A stretch of DNA of 64,000 bases from assembly GCA_002412595.1 (NCBI GenBank), contig DHVJ01000052.1:3131-67130 (forward strand), written 5' to 3'. Positions 1 to 7,935 of this stretch are shown here, one piece after another; the first letter of the stretch is position 1, and each line of letters begins with the position of its first letter. The stretch is from Anaerolineaceae bacterium UBA5211. GTDB lineage: Bacteria > Chloroflexota > Anaerolineae > Anaerolineales > Anaerolineaceae. The translations under genes were made by a program, and so were the position numbers. The notes beneath the pieces were generated by a model, which saw only the letters and a program-made list of their open reading frames with translations, was not told the origin of the DNA and did no database searches.

Positions 1-1073
1 AGCAGGAACAATGAGACCGCAGCCAGCAGCGCGGTGGGAATGTCGATGATGGCGGCCTGATAGATGCCGAAAGTTGTATGCGCGATCAACGCGACCGCGC
101 TGGCGGTTACTCCTTTGAGAAAAAACTGCACCAATGGGATGCGGCTGATCTTGGGCAGGTATTTTCCGGTGAAGATAACGATCAGAAATGAGGGGATGAA
201 CATGCCCAGGGTCGCAACCAGCGCACCCGGCATTCCAGCAATCACATAGCCGGTAAAAGTAGCGGTGGAAGAAATGGGACCGGGCGTGATCTGTCCCGCT
301 GCCACTGCGTCCAACATTTGCTGGTAAGTGAGCCAGTGATACTGGTTGACGACCTCGCGCTGGATGAAGGAAATCAGCACATAGGTGCTGCCGAACAAAA
401 GCGCGCCGACCTTCAGGAAGAACAGTCCCAACTGCACCAACTGGTTATTAAAGACAGTGGTCAGGGTGAATTTCGCCTGGTACAGACTGGAAAAGCCAAG
501 AACCAGGGGCAAAAAATTAGCGGCAGGTTTGGAATATAGCAGCATGGCCAGCAGCCCGCTGCCAAAGATGAGCGGTACTTCGCTGACGCCCAGAAAAGCC
601 GCTATCAGGCTGATAACTCCGATTATGGCGGTCTTGTAATCTGTAAAAGCGGATTTCCCCAGGCGCAGAAAGGCAGAGGTCAGGATAGCCGCCACCACCG
701 GGTTGATGCCCTGGAATAGGCCGGAAACTTCCGGCAGGCTGCCGAATTTGGTATAGATCACAGCCAGCAGCAGGCTGAGGGCCGCACCGGGTAAGATGAA
801 GCTGATGCCGCCTACCAGCAGACCGGGGATGCCGGCACGCAAATAACCCAAATGGGCAGACATTTCCGTGGCGTTCGGGCCGGGCACAATGTTGGTGGCG
901 GCCAGCATTTCCATGAAATATTCAGAAGAAACCCATTTGCGCTTGTGGACGGTTTCCTCCTCCATCATGCCGATGGTAACGGCGGGACCACCGAATCCGA
1001 TGGTCCCGATTTTGAAGAATAAACTTGCTATTTCAAGCAGTGTTGAGTGCTTTTTGGGTGAATCCTGTTCCAT
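1..1073 (-). CDS. chrA: ChrA-family chromate/anion transporter, partial (3' end outside window)
   Basis: Polytopic membrane transporter of the CHR family; characterised members export chromate. The frame is open from an ATG at 1073 to the window edge, giving about 357 codons with the stop outside. Both CHR half-domains are visible. The first has FGGP at residues 27-30 and PGP at 64-66. The second has another PGP at 264-266 in the context AAGQITPGPISST. This is therefore the long two-domain type of about 390 residues. The ATG lies one base after the stop of the upstream oxidoreductase, so the two are probably co-transcribed and translationally coupled. The substrate in this organism is unproven. 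Confidence 0.88.
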   Translation of the reverse strand, partial: MEQDSPKKHSTLLEIASLFFKIGTIGFGGPAVTIGMMEEETVHKRKWVSSEYFMEMLAATNIVPGPNATEMSAHLGYLRAGIPGLLVGGISFILPGAALSLLLAVIYTKFGSLPEVSGLFQGINPVVAAILTSAFLRLGKSAFTDYKTAIIGVISLIAAFLGVSEVPLIFGSGLLAMLLYSKPAANFLPLVLGFSSLYQAKFTLTTVFNNQLVQLGLFFLKVGALLFGSTYVLISFIQREVVNQYHWLTYQQMLDAVAAGQITPGPISSTATFTGYVIAGMPGALVATLGMFIPSFLIVIFTGKYLPKISRIPLVQFFLKGVTASAVALIAHTTFGIYQAAIIDIPTALLAAVSLFL

Positions 1074-1074
1074 C

Positions 1075-3993
1075 CTATTTGAGACCGGCCTGGAATTTTT
1101 CCTTGGTAATTGGCAAATCACGGTACCACACACCGGTGGCATTGTGCAGTGCGCTCACCATGGAAGGCGCTGTGCCATCCACGGATAATTCTGCAATGGA
1201 TTTAGCGCCGTAAGGACCGCTTGGCTCGTCGGTTTGCACGAAGATCACATCCATAGGCGGAACTTCGTCGGATTTGAACATTTTATAAGTGGCGAAGGAA
1301 TCGTTGGTGATGTGGCCTTCTGTGTCGTAAAAGGTGTCTTCCATCAAGGTGAAGCCCAGGGCTTGTGCCAGACCGCCTTCCACCTGGCCGGCGGCCGTGA
1401 GCGGGTTGATCACGCGCCCGCAATCAACAATCATGAGCATGCGCTCGACCTCGATCTCACCGGTTTCGATGTTTACTTTGACTTCGGAGAACTGTGCGCC
1501 GGTGGGCGGGGGGCTGACGTAACTGACGTGCGATTCGGTTGCCATGATCTGGTGTTGGTCCAGATTGTGTAAGCTGCTCAGGCCAACTTCTTCCAACGTA
1601 ACCGAGTTCTCATCCGGAGCAATGACCGTGCGATTCAGGATGGTCAACTCATCGGGATTTTCCCATTTAAGCATCTTGGCCGCGTGTTCCAGAATCTGGC
1701 CGCGCACGTTCTTGGACGCTTTCATCACCGCGCCGCCGCTGATATACGTGGTGGAGCTGGCGTAGGCACCCTTGTCAAAGGGGGTGAAATCCGTATCTGA
1801 AGAATACACGATAATATCCGAGATGGGTACACCCAACTGCTCGGCGGCCATCTGGGCCAAGATGGTATCGGAGCCGGTACCCAAATCGGTGGCGCCGATC
1901 AACAGATTGAAGGAGCCATCGTCGTTCATTTTGATGGTAGCGGCGGCCATATCCAAGCCGGCGATGCCGCTGCCGTGGATCATGACAGCCATGCCGATGC
2001 CGTGCCGGATGGGTCCGCTTTGGTTTTTGTAAAGCTCGCGTTTCTTGTAGAAATCGGTGGCTTCAAGGCCCACCTTGACGCACTCATCCAGCGCAGAGGT
2101 AGCCATAGACTGGTCGTAGCCTTCGCGGCCCTCGCCCAGCTTGCGGGCCATGTGCATGTTCTCGCCCAATTTGAGCCAATTCTTTTTCTTGAATTCAACC
2201 ACGTCCAGATTAAGTTTTTCTGCAATTTCTTCCATCAGGGCTTCAATAGCGAACTGTTCCTGCATAGCGCCGTAACCGCGGTAAGCGCCGGCCGGCGGGG
2301 TGGTAGTATAAACCACATCGCAGATGAAGCGCGAGTTAGGCGCGTTGTAGAGGGTCAAACCCTTGAAACCGCCCACCATGTTGACTGTCAAGCCATGCGT
2401 GCCGTAAGCGCCGGTGTCGCCGATCAGACGCAGCTCATTGGCAACTAATTTTTCATCCTTGATGCCGAGCTTATAGTGAATGATCTGGCGGTGGCGTGAA
2501 CGACCGCTGGTGAATTCCTGGCTGCGCGTGTATTCCATGCGCACCGGTTTACCGGTGGCAATGGTCAGATGCGCGCACAGGTCTTCCAGCAATACTTCCT
2601 GTTTGCCGCCGAAACCGCCGCCGATGCGCGGCTTGACCACGCGGATGTCCTTGATGGGCATGCCGATCAACGGCGCAATGATGCGGCGCACGTGGAAGGG
2701 CACTTGGGTGCTGGTGCGCACCACTAGTCGGCTGTCTTCGTCAAAGTACGTGATGCAGACGTGCGGTTCCATTTGACCGTGCTGCTGTTTGGGGGTCTTG
2801 TATTCGCCCTCGAAAACATGGTCGCAGGCTGCGAATGTACCGTCCACGTCGCCCACTTCGGCTTCGATGTGATGGACGATATTATGTTCCGCGTCGAAAA
2901 TGCCCTCGGTGTCGTTTTCATCATGGATGACTGGGGCGCCGTCCAGCATGGCGGCTTGCATATCCAGGACTGGTTCCAGCACCTCATAATCCACTTGGAT
3001 CAATTCCAGGGCTTGTTCGGCAATTTCCAGCGTGTCCGCGGCCACAATGGCCACGCGGTCGCCGACGTGGCGAACCTTGTTGTCCAGGGAGGCCTGGTCG
3101 TGCGGCAGCGGTTGCGGGTAGCTCTGGCCGCCGGTGGCGTATTTGATACGCGGGATATCTTTATACGTGATCACGGCGCGCACGCCGGGCAAAGCTTTGG
3201 CCGCGCTCGTGTCAATGTCGCGGATGCGCGCATGCGCGTGCGGGCTGGTCAGCAGGGAGCCAAACAACATGCCTTCCGGCTGGACGTCGTCGGTGAAGGC
3301 CGGTTTGCCGGTCACTAACTTGACACCATCCACTTTCTGGCTGGATTTACCCACCGAGACCATCTTGGGCATCTTTTCGGGGGTGATCACCAGCGGCAGC
3401 AGTGGGGCTTTGTTCCCATCCCGGCGGTAATAAGCCGCGGGCAGCTTGACTTCGCTGATATCTTTGTCATAGAAAAATTCCGAAGGTGTGTAAGGCGGTA
3501 AGCTTTCGCCGCGCATGCTGGCTGCGGCACGCATCACAGCGTCCACAATGCGCACATAGCCGGTGCAGCGGCACAATACCCCGGATAGGGCTTTGCGCAC
3601 TTCCTCGGGTTTGGGATTATTGTTCTTATCCAGGAATGCTTTAGCGGTCAATAACTGGGCGGGCGTGCAGAAACCGCACTGGATGGCGCCAGTTTCCAAA
3701 AAAGCCTGTTGCAGCGGGTGCAGGTTGTGCTCGTTGCCCAATGATTCCAGTGTTTCTACTTTTTTGCCATCCATGTTCTGCATATTTAACAGGCAGGATT
3801 TGGCCGGGACGCCGTTCACCAAAACGGTGCACATACCGCAATCGCCTTCGCGGCAGCCGTTCTTGACGCTCTTGAATCCGGCTTCACGCAGGAAGTCCAA
3901 CAGGTTCTGTTTGGGCGGGACGGAATAGGGCTGGGTCTGGCCGTTAATGGTAAGGGAAATTTGAACGAGTTCAGTTTGAGGGGTTGTAACCAT
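1075..3993 (-). CDS. Molybdenum hydroxylase, aldehyde oxidoreductase (Mop-like), 2Fe-2S plus Mo-cofactor domains without FAD domain
   Basis: A 972-residue protein of the xanthine oxidase family with the two-part layout of Desulfovibrio aldehyde oxidoreductase. The N-terminal plant-type 2Fe-2S domain has Cys47, 52, 55 and 67. The second all-helical 2Fe-2S domain has Cys106, 109, 141 and 143. The Mo-pterin part follows directly, from about residue 215, with GGGFGGK at 458-464, AYRGYG at 570-575 and a candidate catalytic Glu935 in GPYGAKSIAEL. No FAD domain is present and none is encoded nearby, so electrons probably leave through the iron-sulfur clusters to ferredoxin or flavodoxin. Substrate (aldehyde, purine or N-heterocycle) cannot be read from the sequence. 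chrA follows after one base. Confidence 0.9.
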   Translation of the reverse strand: MVTTPQTELVQISLTINGQTQPYSVPPKQNLLDFLREAGFKSVKNGCREGDCGMCTVLVNGVPAKSCLLNMQNMDGKKVETLESLGNEHNLHPLQQAFLETGAIQCGFCTPAQLLTAKAFLDKNNNPKPEEVRKALSGVLCRCTGYVRIVDAVMRAAASMRGESLPPYTPSEFFYDKDISEVKLPAAYYRRDGNKAPLLPLVITPEKMPKMVSVGKSSQKVDGVKLVTGKPAFTDDVQPEGMLFGSLLTSPHAHARIRDIDTSAAKALPGVRAVITYKDIPRIKYATGGQSYPQPLPHDQASLDNKVRHVGDRVAIVAADTLEIAEQALELIQVDYEVLEPVLDMQAAMLDGAPVIHDENDTEGIFDAEHNIVHHIEAEVGDVDGTFAACDHVFEGEYKTPKQQHGQMEPHVCITYFDEDSRLVVRTSTQVPFHVRRIIAPLIGMPIKDIRVVKPRIGGGFGGKQEVLLEDLCAHLTIATGKPVRMEYTRSQEFTSGRSRHRQIIHYKLGIKDEKLVANELRLIGDTGAYGTHGLTVNMVGGFKGLTLYNAPNSRFICDVVYTTTPPAGAYRGYGAMQEQFAIEALMEEIAEKLNLDVVEFKKKNWLKLGENMHMARKLGEGREGYDQSMATSALDECVKVGLEATDFYKKRELYKNQSGPIRHGIGMAVMIHGSGIAGLDMAAATIKMNDDGSFNLLIGATDLGTGSDTILAQMAAEQLGVPISDIIVYSSDTDFTPFDKGAYASSTTYISGGAVMKASKNVRGQILEHAAKMLKWENPDELTILNRTVIAPDENSVTLEEVGLSSLHNLDQHQIMATESHVSYVSPPPTGAQFSEVKVNIETGEIEVERMLMIVDCGRVINPLTAAGQVEGGLAQALGFTLMEDTFYDTEGHITNDSFATYKMFKSDEVPPMDVIFVQTDEPSGPYGAKSIAELSVDGTAPSMVSALHNATGVWYRDLPITKEKFQAGLK

Positions 3994-4150
3994 CGCTTTA
4001 TAACGCTCCTTGGAATAGGTTAAATAAGAACAATTGCAACTTTAACATCCTGAGTTGATTTTACTATAATCAGATTGTCAGACAAAGGAATCTTAAGAAA
4101 GTGAGAGAAGTCCTGGAAATAGAGTTTTTTAGGTTTTGAAGCGAAATAAT

Positions 4151-4435
4151 TTACGCGCATTCTTTCGCATTGACAAATGCACCTATTGCACCGCAAAACG
4201 CCATGATTGCGAAAATACCTGTGATGATGGCACCTTGAATAAAGCCATCTCGGATTGCCGTATATACCCGAAAGCCACAAAAAGCTCCGATTAACAATGC
4301 GATAATACCGCCAAAAATATATTTGCCGCGATCACTATTGATTCGGCTGATGATGAATGCGATCAGCAAGACTGCTGCAGTAAAGATTATTATTGTGCCA
4401 AGTTGATTGGTTGTTCCGATTATCATAAAACTCAC
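4151..4435 (-). CDS. Small membrane protein, unknown function
   Basis: 94 residues with three hydrophobic stretches (about 10-30, 38-57 and 68-90), separated by short charged loops containing SRINSDRGKY and RDGF. A strong Shine-Dalgarno (GGGGGTGAG) sits just before the ATG at 4435, which supports real translation. I do not recognise a family. It stands alone between the oxidoreductase and the ABC operon, with 157 bp and 86 bp gaps. Confidence 0.7.
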   Translation of the reverse strand: MSFMIIGTTNQLGTIIIFTAAVLLIAFIISRINSDRGKYIFGGIIALLIGAFCGFRVYTAIRDGFIQGAIITGIFAIMAFCGAIGAFVNAKECA

Positions 4436-4521
4436 CCCCTAAATTATGTGGTGTTTTTCAATATATCACAGAACAACAAATCATAAAAGCTTGATAAACA
4501 TATCAATAAGCGAGTTTTTAT

Positions 4522-5262
4522 TTAGGAGAGGTGACCAGTTTCGACCTCGCTATCCTCACTTTGATGAGGCTGTGTCCGACCCGTCAGTATGTGGATTAGA
4601 TTTGCTTCCTGAGCAATAAAATCAGGCGAGGTTATCTCCAGTTTTCTACTTAAGTTCATTTGGATTTCAGTAAGGATGCTGGCAGGTCGTGTGGATAATA
4701 CGAAAATACGGTCTGCCAAGTAAAGTGCTTCCTTGGGGTCATGTGTAACGCACACCAGAGCAAAAGGCTGTTCCTGCCAGCGCTGGATGATGCTTTCCAT
4801 CAGGCGCATCTTAATGCCCAGGTCGAGCGAGTGAAAAGCCTCGTCCAGGATGAGCAGGTCGGGTTGGGTAATGAGGGCGCGTGCCAGGTTGACGCGCTGG
4901 CGCATGCCACCGCTCAGGTCGGCGGGCGGGTAATCGGCGAAATCTTCCATTTCCACACTGCACAGCGCCGCGCGGTAATCGCCGTCCGCGTTGACGAACA
5001 GCAAGTTGTCTTTGACGCTGCGCCAGGGGATCAGGCGCGGCTCCTGGAAGACGAAGGCGGTCTTTCGAGCATGGTTTTCCATTGTGCCGCTGCTGGGCGT
5101 TTCCAGCCCGGCCATGATCTTCAGCAGGGTGGTTTTGCCCGCGCCGGACGGCCCCAGCAAGGCTACGCGTTCGCCCGGAGCGACGCTCAAGTTGATGTCA
5201 CGCAGCACCTCCAATGTATCGAAGGATTTGCATAAATTGCGTGTATTCAGGATCGTTTCCAT
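4522..5262 (-). CDS. ABC transporter ATP-binding protein, nitrate/sulfonate/taurine type (SsuB/TauB-like)
   Basis: 246-residue cytoplasmic ATPase that powers the import system of the two genes upstream. Walker A is GPSGAGKTT (about 37-45), the ABC signature LSGGMRQRVNLARAL and Walker B LLILDEAFHSLD. The Q-loop region reads VFQEPRLIPWRS, as is typical of the SsuB/TauB/NrtD group. The start overlaps the end of the permease gene by 16 bp, so this is the third gene of one operon transcribed leftward. A 22-residue tail after the canonical domain is poorly conserved in character. Confidence 0.92.
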   Translation of the reverse strand: METILNTRNLCKSFDTLEVLRDINLSVAPGERVALLGPSGAGKTTLLKIMAGLETPSSGTMENHARKTAFVFQEPRLIPWRSVKDNLLFVNADGDYRAALCSVEMEDFADYPPADLSGGMRQRVNLARALITQPDLLILDEAFHSLDLGIKMRLMESIIQRWQEQPFALVCVTHDPKEALYLADRIFVLSTRPASILTEIQMNLSRKLEITSPDFIAQEANLIHILTGRTQPHQSEDSEVETGHLS

Positions 5263-5993
5263 GCGTGCCGGAACCTCCTCAATACGAATTTGATCAGTGC
5301 TTCAGACAGCAGCCCCAACAGCACGGCGCCCAGGGTCAGCGCCCACACCGCGGGAATGTCCACGTTCATGCGCGCGGTCAGGATGGCTTCGCCCAGGCCG
5401 TCCCCGCCGCACAGGTATTCAGATACCAGCGTTACCTTCCAAGCCTGCCCGATGCTGACGTCCAGGATGGCAGCAATGAAGGGCAGCAGCGAACCCAGGT
5501 GGATCTCGCGCACCACTTTCTTCCACGGCACCTGGTATAGTTTTGCCATTTCCAGCAGGTCTTTATCAAGATCGTGCACACCGGCTACGGTGGTCAAGAC
5601 GGCTACGGGGAAAAGTGACAGGAAGGAGATGAAAACCGGGCCGCGCCAGCCGATGCCCCAGGTGAATATCACCAGCGACAGCCAGGAAATAACCGGTACC
5701 GCCTGGACCACCATGATGAGTGGGCGCAGCAGGTTGTAAGCGCCGTCAGAAAGGCCCAGCAGCAGCCCCAGGGGTAATCCCAGCAGGATGGCCAAAGCCA
5801 ACGCCAGTAGTACCTTCCAGGCAGTCTGCCCCGCAGCCAGCAGCATATCCGGCGAGGTAAAGTTATGAAATAAGAGACTGAGTGTTTCTGACGGAGCAGG
5901 CACCAGGATGCTTTTATTTAGCCTCAGCGCAGCCAGCTGCCAGAGCAGGACCAGAATCCCAATGCCCGCCAGGGTCCGCCAGAAGTTTTTCAT
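5247..5993 (-). CDS. ABC transporter permease, SsuC/TauC type
   Basis: 248-residue inner-membrane permease with about six hydrophobic segments and the cytoplasmic EAA-type loop LYQVPWKKVVREIHLGSLLPF, where the ATPase docks. The length and the ending GLLSEALIKFVLRRF fit the SsuC/TauC/ThiX group. The start codon overlaps the stop of the binding-protein gene (TAATG at 5993), so translation is coupled. The substrate class (sulfonate, taurine, thiamine precursor or similar) cannot be settled here. Confidence 0.9.
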   Translation of the reverse strand: MKNFWRTLAGIGILVLLWQLAALRLNKSILVPAPSETLSLLFHNFTSPDMLLAAGQTAWKVLLALALAILLGLPLGLLLGLSDGAYNLLRPLIMVVQAVPVISWLSLVIFTWGIGWRGPVFISFLSLFPVAVLTTVAGVHDLDKDLLEMAKLYQVPWKKVVREIHLGSLLPFIAAILDVSIGQAWKVTLVSEYLCGGDGLGEAILTARMNVDIPAVWALTLGAVLLGLLSEALIKFVLRRFRHAWKRS

Positions 5994-6973
5994 TAGCGCG
6001 CGAAGAAATCATCCCCCGGGATTTGTTTGATGCCTTCCGGATAGGTGGCCTGCATGGTTTGCAGAAAATTGAGCACGTCTGCTTTCACGTTGGAAGCCGG
6101 GACGTATTCGAATTTGATGCGTTCCATGGCGCTCTGCAGGATGGTTTCCGGCAGAGGCAGCACTTCCGCGCTGGCATGAATGGCTTCCGTCGGATTGCCG
6201 TTGCCCCAGGTAGTGGAAGCACTCATGGCCTCAGCCACCGCATCCACGACTTCCGGGTGCGCATCCAGAAAAGCACGTTTGACGAACAGTCCGGCAATCG
6301 GGATGCCATTCTGCGCACCGCTAATTTGAGACCAGTAATCTTGGTAATCCAGCACGATAGAACCCTTCCCGCCAGCTAACGCCTGGGTAACGAATGGTTC
6401 CGGCAGAGCAGCATAATCAACCTTGCCTTCCTGGAACAATGCCACGATCTCCGCGCCGGGCGCGTAGGCGAATTTGACTTGCTCGTCAGGGGTAATGCCG
6501 GCTTCAGACAGGCCATAGCGTGTCAACACGTCCACGGTCTGACCCTTGGATTCGGGTGTATAAACGGTTTTTCCGACCAGTGAGTCCCACCCGTCAAAGG
6601 CCTGGCCGTCCGCGGCAATCAAATAAAATACTTTCCATTCATGGACGCCCAGCAGCGCTAGATCCAGCCCGGCCGCGTTCATGTTGACTGCGGTGGTGAT
6701 GGGCAGCACGGCAAACTGGGCGCTTTCGTTGGAGAGCAGGCCGATGGCTTCGTCGCCAGTCTTCCAGTATTGGACATTTACAGGAACGCTGCTATCAACC
6801 GCACCGCTGGTCAGGCCGGCCACTGGAATAACCAATGGCCCGACCGGATTGATTAAAGTGACTGCTTCAATGGTTAAGGGTTCCGTTTCTGATACAGCGG
6901 TTGCACAACTTGTAAGAAGGGTGAGTAAGATTAATGCAAGCGGAATGACATTCCGATAATGATGGTTGAACAT
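5993..6973 (-). CDS. ABC transporter substrate-binding lipoprotein, SsuA/NMT1-like
   Basis: 326 residues with a lipoprotein signal peptide; the lipobox LLTSC puts the lipidated Cys at residue 23. The mature part has the NMT1/SsuA-like order: a VTLINPVGPLVIPVAGL strand-loop opening, DSLVGKTVYTP, then VDYAALPEPFVTQAL. That fits a periplasmic-type binding protein with two lobes. First gene of the operon that continues with the permease and ATPase. The ligand is unknown: the family covers sulfonates, nitrate, taurine, pyrimidine precursors and others. Confidence 0.87.
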   Translation of the reverse strand: MFNHHYRNVIPLALILLTLLTSCATAVSETEPLTIEAVTLINPVGPLVIPVAGLTSGAVDSSVPVNVQYWKTGDEAIGLLSNESAQFAVLPITTAVNMNAAGLDLALLGVHEWKVFYLIAADGQAFDGWDSLVGKTVYTPESKGQTVDVLTRYGLSEAGITPDEQVKFAYAPGAEIVALFQEGKVDYAALPEPFVTQALAGGKGSIVLDYQDYWSQISGAQNGIPIAGLFVKRAFLDAHPEVVDAVAEAMSASTTWGNGNPTEAIHASAEVLPLPETILQSAMERIKFEYVPASNVKADVLNFLQTMQATYPEGIKQIPGDDFFAR

Positions 6974-7089
6974 TTCAAAATCCTTTAAAAAAGTTTGTTT
7001 ATTTGCCGCGCGCGGTGAAAGTCGTGTGCAGCAGGTTGTGGCTCAGGTGGCCGCAAGGACCAGCTGTAAGGAAATCATTGTAGAGCTGT

Positions 7090-7095
7090 ATTATA
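7090..7095 (-). promoter_or_regulatory. Candidate -10 box for the ABC operon
   Basis: A perfect TATAAT on the minus strand; the hexamer 17 bp upstream (CGGAAA) is a poor -35. If used, it gives a leader of about 110 nt before the binding-protein ATG at 6973. The leader contains GC-rich short repeats (CCGCGCGCGG) that I cannot match to any known riboswitch. Confidence 0.35.
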
Positions 7096-7173
7096 GCCGG
7101 ATTCTTTGTTGCTTTCCGATGGTGTTATTCTACTAGGTTGGAAGGTAGATAAATTGACTACAAGATTAAAAAG

Positions 7174-7198
7174 AAAAATCCGGATTTCTCCGGATTTT
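7174..7198 (-). terminator. Rho-independent terminator of tRNA-Asp
   Basis: A perfect 10-bp stem (7175-7184 with 7189-7198) and a 4-nt loop. On the minus strand it is followed by a T-rich run (TTTTTCTTTTT). It starts four bases after the tRNA 3' end. Confidence 0.85.
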
Positions 7199-7201
7199 AG
7201 G

Positions 7202-7275
7202 CGGGAGCGACGGGATTCGAACCCGCGGTCTCGGCCTTGACAGGGCCGCATGTTAAACCACTACACCACGCCCCC
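7202..7275 (-). tRNA. tRNA-Asp(GTC)
   Basis: 74-nt cloverleaf on the minus strand. The acceptor stem GGGGGCG pairs with CGCTCCC (one G-U). The anticodon stem CGGCC/GGCCG encloses loop CTGTCAA with anticodon GTC. The T-arm has GGTTCGAATCC, and the discriminator is G73, an Asp identity element. CCA is not fully encoded (CCT follows). It has its own promoter at 7288-7316 and its own terminator. Confidence 0.96.
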
Positions 7276-7287
7276 GTGGGAGATGAC

Positions 7288-7316
7288 AGTTTAACATGAC
7301 TTAGAGGCTACGTCAA
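7288..7316 (-). promoter_or_regulatory. Promoter of tRNA-Asp
   Basis: TTGACG, 17-bp spacer, TAAACT on the minus strand, ending 13 bp before the tRNA 5' end. Near-consensus housekeeping sigma promoter with correct spacing and position. Confidence 0.8.
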
Positions 7317-7397
7317 GACAAAAATAGAAAAACAAGAAAATTGATCTTTTTATTGATTCGGAAATAATTAAGGATTGCTATTTTTAATCGAGGCATA

Positions 7398-7433
7398 TAA
7401 AAAGCATCCCGTTGATTCAACGAGATGCTTTTG
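7398..7433 (-). terminator. Terminator downstream of ndk
   Basis: About 15-bp stem (AAAAGCATC... with ...GATGCTTTT, one G-U pair) around a short loop, followed by TTTTTATAT on the minus strand. It lies about 30 bp past the ndk stop and ends the sigA-TPR-ndk transcript. Confidence 0.8.
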
Positions 7434-7460
7434 TTAGTGCAAAAGGAATCAGGAATAAGA

Positions 7461-7925
7461 TTAATTTAATCCGGTGATCCAATTTTCATGATCCCGTTCC
7501 CAGGGATAGATATCTTTATCATTAAACCAAAGCTTGATTTCGGATTCAGCAGATTCAACGGAATCAGATGCGTGCACCAGGTTGCGGCTCGTCAAAATGG
7601 ATAAATCATGGCGTATGGTGCCGGGGGCCGCTTCCAATGGGTTGGTGGTGCCTACGGTTTGGCGCACCGCTTTGATGGCATCGGAACCTTCCCAAACCAT
7701 GGCCACCAGCGGAGCAGAGGTGATGTATTTCACCAGGCCGTTAAAAAAGGGTTTGCCTTTGTGTGCGGCATAATGGGTTTCCGCAAACTCTTGGCTGATA
7801 TGGCGAAATTCCATGGCAACCAGTTTTAAACCGCGATTTTCCAATCTGCTGATGATTTCTCCGACCAGTCCGCGGTGGACTCCATCCGGTTTGACAAGAA
7901 CCAGAGTACGTTGACAATTGATCAT
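7461..7925 (-). CDS. ndk: Nucleoside diphosphate kinase
   Basis: 154 residues, the usual length. It transfers the terminal phosphate between nucleoside tri- and diphosphates through a phosphohistidine. The active-site His is residue 118 in NLVHASDS, the same number as in classical enzymes. LVLVKPDG at the N-terminus and PGTIRHDL are the other family hallmarks. It starts 10 bp after the TPR gene, so it is probably the last gene of the sigA operon. Confidence 0.97.
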   Translation of the reverse strand: MINCQRTLVLVKPDGVHRGLVGEIISRLENRGLKLVAMEFRHISQEFAETHYAAHKGKPFFNGLVKYITSAPLVAMVWEGSDAIKAVRQTVGTTNPLEAAPGTIRHDLSILTSRNLVHASDSVESAESEIKLWFNDKDIYPWERDHENWITGLN

Positions 7926-7935
7926 GATCTACCTT

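Noticed and set aside
1975..3318. Several long plus-strand frames opposite the molybdenum hydroxylase gene
   Set aside because: They lie fully inside a well-supported gene with clear motifs, have no ribosome sites, and their translations look like low-complexity shadow sequence.
4020..4280. 86-codon minus-strand frame overlapping the small membrane protein
   Set aside because: Overlaps a frame with a strong Shine-Dalgarno and membrane pattern in another reading frame; no start signal of its own.
6974..7090. TPP or SAM riboswitch in the ABC operon leader
   Set aside because: Short matches such as CTGAG occur, but the conserved paired core of neither class is present.
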